The notes under the pieces were generated by a model. The model was not told the origin of the DNA, ran no database searches, and worked only from the letters and a program-made list of their open reading frames with translations. Shown here in pieces: positions 10,373-17,655 of a stretch of DNA of 21,232 bases. Source of the stretch: Cymbomonas tetramitiformis (lineage: Eukaryota > Chlorophyta > Pyramimonadophyceae > Pyramimonadales > Pyramimonadaceae). Where the stretch lies: the NCBI GenBank assembly GCA_001247695.2, contig LGRX02015996.1:1-21232 (forward strand). The letters run 5' to 3'. The position numbers and the translations under genes were made by a program. Positions within the stretch are counted from its first letter, which is position 1. Each line of letters begins with the position of its first letter.

Positions 10373-10617
10373 TCACAGAAGAGAGGATATATATATATGT
10401 CGTGGGTATATATATATCTCGAGATAAGCAGTGAAACAGAATGGCAGGGGGCAGAGGTTCACTGTGTGCTAAGATGATATAAAATACTGAGCATAGTGTT
10501 TTATGAGTCGGAACGCGGTGACACGGTGACTGGTGACAACACATGTCGAGGGGTGAATGACAGGTGACCCACCGTCCCCCCCCTTACAGTGGGGGGGAAA
10601 GATTGGGTTCCCCGTGA
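10373..10617 (-). repeat. 5' LTR
   Basis: 245 bp, the upstream LTR for the minus-strand element. Same landmarks as the 8197-8441 copy, including the C-run/G-run hairpin at 10576-10597. Its right edge GTGA is followed at once by ATGGG. Confidence 0.85.
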
Positions 10618-10622
10618 ATGGG
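10618..10622. repeat. Target-site duplication, right copy (ATGGG)
   Basis: Second copy of the 5-bp duplication. Downstream GCTCGGAAGGGG is the continuation of the interrupted host reading frame. Confidence 0.85.
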
Positions 10623-10954
10623 CTCGGAAGGGGACTCCCGAGCCATTGACTTCGTACTATGGGGAGCGAAAGCCTGGGCTCGATTATAGCTGGCAGCATA
10701 TTATCGTCCACCCTTCTGGGGCGCTACGCCGCTGGGAGCGTAATAGGGGCGGCGGCTGGTTTCTGGAAGACGCCACTCAATTGAAGGCACCGGTAGCGCC
10801 ATTCTCATTACCGCTCAGCATCGTTGGGTACTGGAATCCGACGATTGTGATTGACGATGACGAATATCGTGGAATTCCATACACGGGGCGTAAGCCTGTA
10901 CACTCGGCGCCTACGGACAGTGACGATTCGGGTACAGGCGCTGTGTCCTGGAGT

Positions 10955-11062
10955 AAGGAGAAGTTACCAGATTCTGATGACAATGATGACGCGGGTGTCA
11001 TTAACAGCAAGGAGAAGCTACCAGGTTCGGATGACAACGATGACGCGGGTGTCACAAACAGT
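10955..11062 (+). repeat. In-frame 54-bp tandem duplication in the split gene
   Basis: Two 54-bp units (10955-11008, 11009-11062) encode 18 residues each, with the pattern KEKLP-SDDNDDAGV-NS. Base differences are mostly third-position or conservative, so the duplication has been under coding constraint for some time. The upstream SDDSGTGAV stretch looks like an older, decayed copy. Confidence 0.8.
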
Positions 11063-11487
11063 AAGCATGACGTGGACACTGCCAGTCCGAAATGGGAGCC
11101 TGCCTCGCCTGAATATGATGACACCGAGGATGACGTCAGCGAGTTCGATGACTTAGTAGCTGACGATGCTGAAGAACAAGCTAAAGCTCGAAAGTTGAAG
11201 AGACTGGGACTGCAATTGATCATGGATGATAAGGGTGAACTTATCTGGGTGCCAAAGGGCACCTCCCCGACCTCACATGTTCAGCCAGAGGATCAGCCTA
11301 TCACCGAGCAGAAGTCTGAGGCCATATCTGAGGATGCCCCAGCATCTGTGGTGGAGACTGTTCAAGTACCACCGAAGAAACCATCTGGGCCAGATACTAG
11401 ATTGACTTCAATGGGTGAAAATAAGGCTGGGGTGTCCGAAGAGACGAAGAGGCAACCCAGGAAATATCCTAGATGTTGGACATCTGA

Positions 11488-11773
11488 GTATGGGGGAGGG
11501 TGGGGGGTGGGGGAGGGTGGGGAGGAGGGGGGTGGGGGAGGGGGGGTGGGGGGGAGGGTGGGGGAGGGGGAGGGGGTGGGGGGGGAGGGGTGGGGGAGGG
11601 GGGGAGGGGGGTGGGGGGAGGGAGGGGGAGGTGGGGGGTGGGGGGTTGGGGGGGGTATTGGGTTGTTTTCAAAGTTTTAGTTTATACGTTCGTTCACGAA
11701 GATTCGGGATCATTTTTTCCCCACCTGTACGTTTACGTACCCCCTATATAACTCATTTGAAATGCACCTTAAG
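11488..11773 (+). other. Very G-rich intron of the split gene
   Basis: The donor GTATGG lies at 11488 right after ...CATCTGA, and the acceptor is TTAAG at 11773, with CAG three bases on (a NAGNAG tandem acceptor). Either acceptor keeps the frame into SEDEE. From 11492 to about 11660 the coding strand is almost only G with scattered A and T (GGGGGAGGGTGGGG), able to form many G-quadruplexes in the RNA. The rest is T-rich and contains one copy of the 35-bp hairpin motif (11714-11748). Long open frames of Gly/Trp or Pro here are composition artefacts. Confidence 0.6.
11714..11748 (+). repeat. 35-bp hairpin motif, copy 1
   Basis: TTTTTCCCCACCT, then the hairpin GTACG-TTTA-CGTAC, then CCCCTATA. 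One base differs from copies 2 and 3, and it falls in the hairpin loop. It sits in the T-rich part of the split gene's last intron. Confidence 0.8.
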
Positions 11774-11849
11774 CAGTGACAGTGAGGATGAAGAAGTGCT
11801 TGACGTGGCTCCTCGTAGGAAGAAGGCAAAGACCAGCAAGGGACAATGA

Positions 11850-12449
11850 AATCAACTGTCTTGATTAGGATTGTCCAAATGCAGATTCTCTGATTAGGAT
11901 TTGTATAGGTGGCAGATGATGATATGCTAGCCGACATAGGACAGATCGATTAGAGATATGAACTGCGCGCCTTGAAAGTATAAGACTTGAATACTGCCCA
12001 TTTGGAGGCCGTTCTAACTTGAAGTAACTATTTGGAGGAGCTGTTGCTCAACCTTGTTAATTTACTGGTCAATCTTTCCTGCCATAAAGATATTGCAATT
12101 GCTTGAATTGTAGCCTTGTTCAGAATATATCACGCGTTTGAACGCTATTTCATGGAATCGCGCGCTATTTTCTCGAGTATTTTACTGGACAGCAAGAGAA
12201 TTTACATTTGTATACAGAAATCATTTACACCCAAGTTTTATATATCGCGCGATTGGACGATTGAGCGAAATCCCTTGTTTTTGATTGCGAAATCGAAGAT
12301 TCTACTGTCTTAGAATATGGAGTTTGTAATGAAAATCTGAAGTGCGTCATAATGGGAACAGCCACTGTAGTGGACGACGATAGACGAATTTCGGCAGATC
12401 CCAAATTGCATCGGTGGTCGGAAATTATGTAATATTTATTGGGGAAAAA
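11850..12449. other. No gene seen; 3' flank of the split gene
   Basis: Shortly after the stop codon are two GATTAGGAT motifs (about 11862 and 11893). The rest is AT-rich with no long reading frame beyond a 65-codon AT-driven one at 12116-12313. No clear AATAAA poly(A) signal was found. Confidence 0.4.
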
Positions 12450-12492
12450 TCTTTAGATTGTCCCCCTCTTTGAAAAATCCGGTTTTTTATGT
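12450..12492 (+). repeat. 43-bp direct repeat, copy 1
   Basis: Begins TCTTTAGATTGTCCCCCTC and ends CCGGTTTTTTATGT; identical over 43 bp to 13126-13168. The bases after it (CACGCTTTTGTGTAT) extend a weaker match to the complementary strand at 2717-2757. The TC start invites a Helitron reading, but that is unproven. Confidence 0.75.
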
Positions 12493-12835
12493 CACGCTTT
12501 TGTGTATATAAATTTTTAAAGGTTCATTTCGCCGAAAACCAGCTATTCCAAAACGAACACTGCTTTGTGTCACGCTTTTCGAGCGTCACGCTTTTCGAGC
12601 GTACGCGTTACACCCACTCAATTTAACCCTTGTTACGCACTTTAGCGTCGTAGATGAAAACTGCGAAACGATTCGTGTGTCGTGGATAAGTATGTGTCGC
12701 ACGCGGCAGTATATAATTTGATATTTAGAATATTCAATACAAAGCCTCTTTATATTTAATTGGTCAATATAATTATAATATATATTTTTTTAATTTTATT
12801 GGAATTGCACAGTGTCACGACTGTTGAGTATAAAT

Positions 12836-13063
12836 ATAACTTAGCTGTATAACTTAACACTGTAGTATTATTTTTAATATGACTTATTTAATTTTAAAAA
12901 GGGACGAAGACTTAATTGACGGTATAAATATTTGGATGTGGTCGACTGGACATTGACACATAAGGCGTTAGACGTATGACATGACATGAGACGCAGTCTG
13001 TCAAGCGTAAAGCTTCGAGAATGAAAGTTGATGACAATGAAATGAACGTCAGCTGTATGGGCT
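12836..13063 (-). repeat. LTR-like repeat, inverted copy
   Basis: About 228 bp, inverted relative to 15112-15347 at roughly 90% identity by eye. Landmarks shared on the minus strand: CAGCTGACGTTCA, CTCGAAGCTTTACGCTT, CCAGTCGACCACATCC, TATTTATACCGTCAA. The AATAAA seen in the other copy is AATTAA here. Probably a solo LTR or one end of a rearranged retroelement. Confidence 0.65.
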
Positions 13064-13125
13064 GGCCGAGCCCGTATCGCGATGAAAATCAAGCTGCTTC
13101 CACATTTTTTTTTTGGGGGGGGGAC

Positions 13126-13168
13126 TCTTTAGATTGTCCCCCTCTTTGAAAAATCCGGTTTTTTATGT
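13126..13168 (+). repeat. 43-bp direct repeat, copy 2
   Basis: Exact copy of 12450-12492. It is preceded by a T run and nine G, so GGGGGAC before and GTCCCCC inside it form a hairpin around TCTTTAGATT. The next 35-bp hairpin motif follows 271 bp downstream, giving a possible 348-bp small element at 13126-13473. Confidence 0.75.
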
Positions 13169-13438
13169 TACTTTGCTTTAATTAAACACATTACATTCCA
13201 ATTATGCTTCCAAATTATATTCACCTGACCTTTATATCAACAGTTGTCGATATGGTTGGGCAACATAGCAATATCTTGATTCCGTAAGTATCCCAATTAA
13301 TACCCTTGTGTTCATTGCCGATGCCACTTGCTTTTCTAAACAGTTGTTATTCAATACTTCACAACATTCCTTTTGCACCTCCGCGTTCACTCACAATTTG
13401 ATGGTAACAATGCAAAATTTAGAATTGAGGAATTTGGA

Positions 13439-13473
13439 TTTTTCCCCACCTGTACGTTCACGTACCCCCTATA
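13439..13473 (+). repeat. 35-bp hairpin motif, copy 2
   Basis: Identical to 14989-15023. Hairpin GTACG-TTCA-CGTAC between a CCCCACCT and a CCCCTATA box. The sequences on both sides are unrelated to those of the other copies, which makes it a mobile unit or an element end rather than part of a longer repeat. Confidence 0.8.
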
Positions 13474-13805
13474 TTTCCACGATAGGATAACGGCCGAATC
13501 TTGGATACGACGATTTATAGCACGAGCTCGTTCACCGTATTTCCTTCATGTGCGTCACAAAAATATGGATTATTCAATTATATATTACACACGTTTCAAT
13601 ACAGTCAAATCCGAAAAGTGAAAATATATAAGAACGCCACGATACTCACCGATCGGTTCCGGAAAGCGCGTCCAGTGATAATTTAGTATACTCGACTGAT
13701 ATCGTAAACCTCGTGGATAATAACGTCACTCCTGAATTCTGATACGAAAAACACGTTTCATGTCATTTATACAATCTGACGTCACTCGTGTATAATGATT
13801 CAAAA

Positions 13806-14099
13806 ATGACTTGTCGCGAGGATTATGTTCCTAAAATGCACCCGAATCGGGTTGTGTCCCATATACTGGAGTGGCACGATTCGAATAAATATGTTAAAAA
13901 ACTGCACACTCAAAAAACCCGGATGTCGGAATACCTGCGACACACACTGCGCACACCCAATATCGTGAGCTTAAATATCAACATAAACAAACTGAAAAAT
14001 AAAAAACCGTCGAGCATGGGTACCTCGTGGTTTCGCGAAAGGGTAATGCTACAGACGCTGGAATTTCGTACGTCTTTTTACTTATACACGATTATATAA
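13806..14099 (+). CDS. Hypothetical small protein, unrecognised
   Basis: 97 codons, ATG at 13806 and TAA at 14097-14099. Lys/Asn/Thr-rich with a plausible residue mix (MTCREDYVPKMHPNRVVSH at the start). No domain, signal peptide or membrane segment recognised. A TGTATAAT box lies just before it. From about 14003 a second open frame overlaps it, so this may be one gene with a frameshift or an intron. The AT-rich, repeat-filled setting argues for caution. Confidence 0.25.
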   Translation: MTCREDYVPKMHPNRVVSHILEWHDSNKYVKKLHTQKTRMSEYLRHTLRTPNIVSLNININKLKNKKPSSMGTSWFRERVMLQTLEFRTSFYLYTII

Positions 14100-14580
14100 A
14101 TCTGGGCACCTCGCGCGATCGAGCCTGCCCATCATCGTCCTCACCGGCCGGTTCTAATACTCTTCAGACCCTCTCGAGCCGCAAGCGCAAGCACGACCTG
14201 AGTGGGGCGCTGCGCCGCGCCGGCTGGAAGATCCCGCGACGCGAAGCGGAAGTAGAAAATTCAAAAAATAAATTATTATCATTTATGAATAAAATTAAAA
14301 TTTGAACACGAACACGACCCCCCCATCGTCCCCGCATCGCTCCCCGCGGCGTCGCCTTCCACATCCCCCCCTATCGACAGCCCGCCGATCACGCCTGCCC
14401 CATGTTCGGTCGACGTGTGGGATGCACACCACCGCATCCCACAACTCACAGCGCCGCCCACTGCACGCACAACAGAGGGGAATGGGTCACCCCCCCCCAG
14501 CTGGGGGGTTGCACGTCATAGAGTTAACAGTGCAAATATTGAGGCCCATATCGGCTATAAACGACTGTTGTTTACTACAT
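14003..14580 (+). other. Overlapping open frames, possible decayed or spliced gene
   Basis: A frame without ATG runs 14003-14305 and contains the basic stretch SSRKRKHDLSGALRR, resembling a nuclear localisation signal. A third frame then runs to TAA near 14576 with a Pro/Ser-rich composition (PPIDSPPITPAPCSVDV), ending EAHIGYKRLLFTT. They are adjacent and complementary in extent, as exons or frameshifted parts of one gene would be, but I could not place convincing splice sites. A palindrome of six C and six G around AGCT (14493-14508) lies in the last part. Confidence 0.2.
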
Positions 14581-14955
14581 AAATCCCGAATTAATTGATA
14601 TTGGGATGCTGCTGCTGTGATAGTGGTCGTGTGATTGCTGCTGTGATAGTGATCGTGGTATTGTGATGTCGCATTTATACAATAATCCCGAGTTAATTGA
14701 TATTGCGTGCTGTCGTGATATTGCGATGTCGTATTTATATCATGCATCCTGAGTTAATCGATATTGTATAAATTCTGTGATATTGCGTGATGTCGTATTT
14801 ATATCACAAATCCTGAATTAATTGATATTTTGATGCTGTGATATTGCTATTGCGTCATGTCGTGATATTGTGATGTCGCATTTATAGTTTTATACCATAA
14901 ATCCCGAGTTAATTGATATTGCGCGATGTCGTGATATTGTGATGTCGCATTTAAG
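14575..14955. repeat. Degenerate AT-rich minisatellite
   Basis: Five copies of a core like ATCCCGAGTTAATTGATATT (near 14583, 14685, 14747, 14811, 14899), spaced about 62-102 bp, alternate with TGTCGTGATATTGTGATGTC and CATTTATA segments. The spacing varies and the copies are mutated, so the array is old. A (CTG/TGA)-rich insertion near 14605-14665 breaks the first unit. Confidence 0.75.
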
Positions 14956-14988
14956 CCACTTGCAGCCACAATCAATTTTGGAGAATAT

Positions 14989-15023
14989 TTTTTCCCCACC
15001 TGTACGTTCACGTACCCCCTATA
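14989..15023 (+). repeat. 35-bp hairpin motif, copy 3
   Basis: Exact copy of 13439-13473. It lies directly after the minisatellite and 89 bp before the right LTR-like repeat. Just downstream is a perfect 9-bp G/C hairpin (15080-15100, GTGTGGGGG around GTG). Confidence 0.8.
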
Positions 15024-15111
15024 AAATTCAATAAATAATAAGCCATCGATTCCCCTACGGGTCACGGCCACCCCTGTGTGTGTGGGGGGTGCCCCCACAC
15101 CCCAGGCCACG

Positions 15112-15347
15112 AGCCCATACTGTACAGCTGACGTTCATGACAGTGTCATCAACTTTCATTCTCGAAGCTTTACGCTTTACAGACTGCGTCTCATGTCATG
15201 TCATACGTCTAACGTCTTATGTGTCAATGTCCAGTCGACCACATCCAAATATTTATACCGTCAATAAAGTCTTCGTCTTATTTTAAAATTAAATAAGTCA
15301 TATTAAAAATAATACTACAGTGCTAAGTTATACAGTGCTAAGTTATA
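15112..15347 (+). repeat. LTR-like repeat, direct copy
   Basis: About 236 bp, facing the copy at 12836-13063. It has the order of an LTR: TATTTATACC, then AATAAA at 15263-15268, then a T/A-rich end with a doubled ACAGTGCTAAGTTATA. No clean TG...CA boundary or target duplication was found. The 133 bp after it (15348-15480) holds nothing recognisable. Confidence 0.65.
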
Positions 15348-15479
15348 CAAAGGTGTTAAGGGCTTAGCTACCGGTGGCCGTCGATTTAAAGTATTAACAC
15401 TGATCCCCCCCTCGATCCTCGCCAAAAAGAATTATCTCCGTCAAGGGTTCGAACAAAGGTTTAATTCATATTTAATATC

Positions 15480-15672
15480 AGGGCCCTTCACAGGTAGTAC
15501 CTTTACCTTCAGGTACTTTGGGCCCTTGGAAGTTTGGGATCAGGTACAGGTACAGGTACTTTGGGGTCGGGAACAAGTAGGCACAGGTAAGGTACAGGTA
15601 CTTGGGGGTGGTGCACAGGTAAGGTACCAGGTACTACCTTTGAATTTCAGGTACTTTACAGGTACTTTTTAG
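15480..15672. repeat. CAGGTA-rich cluster, possible hAT subterminal region
   Basis: At least ten CAGGTA/TACCTG units, mostly as CAGGTACTTT or CAGGTACAGGTAC, begin after CAGGGCCCTTCACAGG at about 15479. Clustered hexamers of this kind occur near hAT ends as transposase-binding sites, and a hAT transposase 3' end points towards this place from 16474. CAGGG would be a fitting hAT terminus. No matching opposite end or 8-bp duplication is visible. Confidence 0.4.
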
Positions 15673-15728
15673 TTTTTGCGCTATTAAGTGACCGCGGAGG
15701 TGTGCATACACGCCGTCGCTATGCGGGC

Positions 15729-16410
15729 ACCACGCCGAGACGCGGAGACGCGGAGACGTACACATATCGATCGATACCCGCCGTGATAATATAAGATAAT
15801 ATACGTACATTCTACACAGCAGACCGATATATATTATTCAGATATTCACACCAGGTTGTGAGGTATTATTCCTAACAGGCTTATATATATTATTCACCGC
15901 TATTGAGCTATTCACAGTTTATTCCGTTATGTGATCTACCCGATATCGATCCGATTTGCTCCGTTAAGTTGACCACGCCAAGACGCGGAGACGCGGAGAC
16001 GTACACATATCGATCGATACCCGCCGTGATAATACAAGATAATATACGTACATTCTACACAGCAAACCGATACATATTATTCAGATATTCACACCAGGTT
16101 GTGAGGTATTATTCCTAACAGGCATATATATTATTCACCGCTATTCAGCTATTCACAGTTAATTCAGTTATGTGATCTACGTACCCGATATCGATCCGAT
16201 ATGCTCCGTTATATCGATGCACACACACACACACAAACATATATATCATTATATCTCTCTCCGTCAACAAGGCTATCTAAACTGCATTCCGAATTGCATC
16301 TAGGTTGTGAGATAAAGTTCCCAAAAGGCTTACATATATTATGAACCACTTGGTTATCATACACACTGCACACATATTCAGCTATTCACACTTATGTGTG
16401 ATGCCCGACA
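15729..16410. repeat. 243-bp tandem repeat, two copies plus a decayed third
   Basis: Unit 1 is 15729-15971 and unit 2 is 15972 to about 16214, both opening ACCACGCC-AGACGCGGAGACG and closely similar. A third, much altered unit with AGGTTGTGAGATAAAG and TATTCAGCTATTCACA follows to about 16410. A short CA run (about 16216-16232) lies in between. The unit carries several near-palindromes (ATCGATCGAT, ACGTACAT) and no gene. Confidence 0.75.
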
Positions 16411-16473
16411 CTGTTGACATAACTACACAAGTCACTGTTCAAAGCTTACCAAGCTCAAAGTTGACTGCTCAAG

Positions 16474-16899
16474 TTAAATCATTTCATTCAGTCCTTTCAC
16501 AAGATGCCGGTTGCGGTGCAGAAACAACATTGCCTCCAACTTCCAAGGAGACGTGCTAGCCCGCAGGTGGTCCAACAAGCGCCCAGCAGAAGAGAATATG
16601 CGTTCTACCTCACAACTTGTGGGGTCAATGGCCAGATAGCAGATAGCCACCACGTGCAACACAGGGAAGTTCTTCTTGGTTTCTGCCTTCGACCACACTT
16701 TGCCAAGATGGTGCTCGGGGTCTACTTCAAACAGATTGTTGTCCACCAGATACTTGTACCTGTCCACCTCCGTTGGGGTTCCCGCTGGTGCTGCTGCTGC
16801 CGGTGCAATTGCACCAACCGCCGGGCTGGATGACAAGACCAGCTTGCGCCTTGCCACTTGGTCACGGTAGCGCTCCCGAGCCGAGAACTTTACCTTTTT
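16474..16899 (-). pseudogene. hAT transposase, C-terminal fragment
   Basis: About 141 codons to the stop at 16474. Residues about 78-135 match the hAT C-terminal dimerisation domain: FPVLHVVAICYLAI, then the diagnostic TSCEVERIFSSAGRLL, then EAMLFLHRNRHL. The usual Ser or Ala after TS is Cys. Upstream comes a linker with an Ala/Pro run (about residues 25-45). The gene is cut at 16899/16900 by the terminus of the CACTA-type element, and the N-terminal part with the RNase H-like catalytic core does not appear elsewhere in the window. Without it the fragment cannot transpose. The surviving piece has no internal stop, so the interruption is not old. Confidence 0.85.
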
Positions 16900-17640
16900 C
16901 ACTCACGTAAGGAATTTCCTAAGGGAACCTATATATTCCTATATTTTCTAGGATCCCTTAGGATTATATAGGATTATATAGGATCCTCTAGGATCTTAAC
17001 TTGAGCTTTTCGGCTCAGCGTAACAGTGGGATTATCATCTTTAAGTTCCTATAGGATCTTAACTTGAGCTTTTCAGCTCAGCGTAACAGTGGGATTATCA
17101 TCTTTAAGTTCCTATAGGATCTTAACTTGAGCTTTTCGGCTCAGCGTAACAGTGGGATTATCATCTTTAAGTTCCTACATGAAGTTAAGCTTGCAGATAA
17201 GTTCCTACAGGAAGTTAAGCTTGCAGATAAGTTCCTACACGATGCTAAGCACGACAGATAAGTTCCTACAGGAAGCTAAGCTGGATAAATAAGTTCCTAT
17301 AGGAAGGTAAGCTTGACACATAAGTTCCTACAGAAAGCTAGGCTTGACAGATAAGTTCCTACACGATGCTAAGCACGACAGATAAGTTCCTACAGAAAGC
17401 TAGGCTTGACAGATAAGTTCCTACAGGAAGTTAAGCTTGCAGATAAGTTCCTACACGATGCTAAGCACGACAGATAAGTTCCTACAGAAAGCTAGGCTTG
17501 ACAGATAAGTTCCTACAGGAAGTTAAGCTTGCAGATAAGTTCCTACACGATGCTAAGCACGACAGATAAGTTCCTACAGAAAGCTAGGCTTGACAGATAA
17601 GATACTATAGGAAGTTAAGCTGGACAGATAATAAAGCTAT
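16900..17640. repeat. CACTA-type terminal and subterminal repeat array (copy 3)
   Basis: Inverted relative to the two left arrays. Order from the end: terminus, GGATTATATAGGATCC motifs, three 63-bp units with CAGTGGGATTATCATC and the GAGC/GCTC hairpin, then about 13 short units with TAAGTTCCTACAGGAAG or TAAGTTCCTACACGATG. Some short units are duplicated as blocks of three, the mark of unequal exchange or replication slippage. Confidence 0.85.
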
Positions 17641-17655
17641 TGCATACAAATATAT

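Larger units (their letters stand above)
8197..10617 (-). mobile_element. Gag-only LTR retrotransposon (TR-GAG type), complete
   Basis: Two direct repeats of exactly 245 bp (8197-8441 and 10373-10617) with three substitutions bound a 1931-bp interior holding one gag-like ORF on the minus strand. The element is flanked on both sides by ATGGG (8192-8196, 10618-10622), the 5-bp target duplication expected from integrase. No protease, integrase, reverse transcriptase or RNase H coding is present, which matches the non-autonomous class called TR-GAG in plants. About 1% LTR divergence means a recent insertion. The LTR ends are TCAC...GTGA, not the usual TG...CA. The interior is clearly more GC-rich than its surroundings. 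Confidence 0.85.
7998..11849 (+). pseudogene. Acidic, probably nuclear protein gene split by an LTR element
   Basis: Proposed exons: 7998-8053, 8132-8196 continuing at 10623-11487, and 11774-11849. Introns are GTAAAC...AATAG (78 nt) and GTATGG...TTAAG (286 nt). With the inserted element and one target copy left out, everything joins in frame to 353 codons plus stop. The N-terminal half has many Trp and Tyr (KWQW, HIIVHPSGALRRWER). The middle carries an 18-residue direct repeat and long Asp/Glu runs. The end reads SDSEDEE followed by RRKKAK, like a nuclear localisation signal, then TGA at 11847. I do not recognise the family. The insertion leaves the 3' part open from inside the LTR (10589), so a chimeric transcript from the LTR is possible. 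The first exon and its splice are the least certain part. Confidence 0.55.

Noticed and set aside
11415..11751. Gly/Trp-rich and Pro-rich reading frames across the G tract
   Set aside because: All are translations of a simple G-rich sequence, and good splice sites remove the tract and restore a normal protein end.
12116..12313. 65-codon reading frame in AT-rich DNA
   Set aside because: Its composition (Ile, Phe, Tyr, Lys, Ser) is what AT-rich noncoding DNA gives, with no neighbours or motifs to support it.
15440..15462. GGTTCGAAC resembling a tRNA B box
   Set aside because: No A box at the right distance upstream and no cloverleaf can be drawn.
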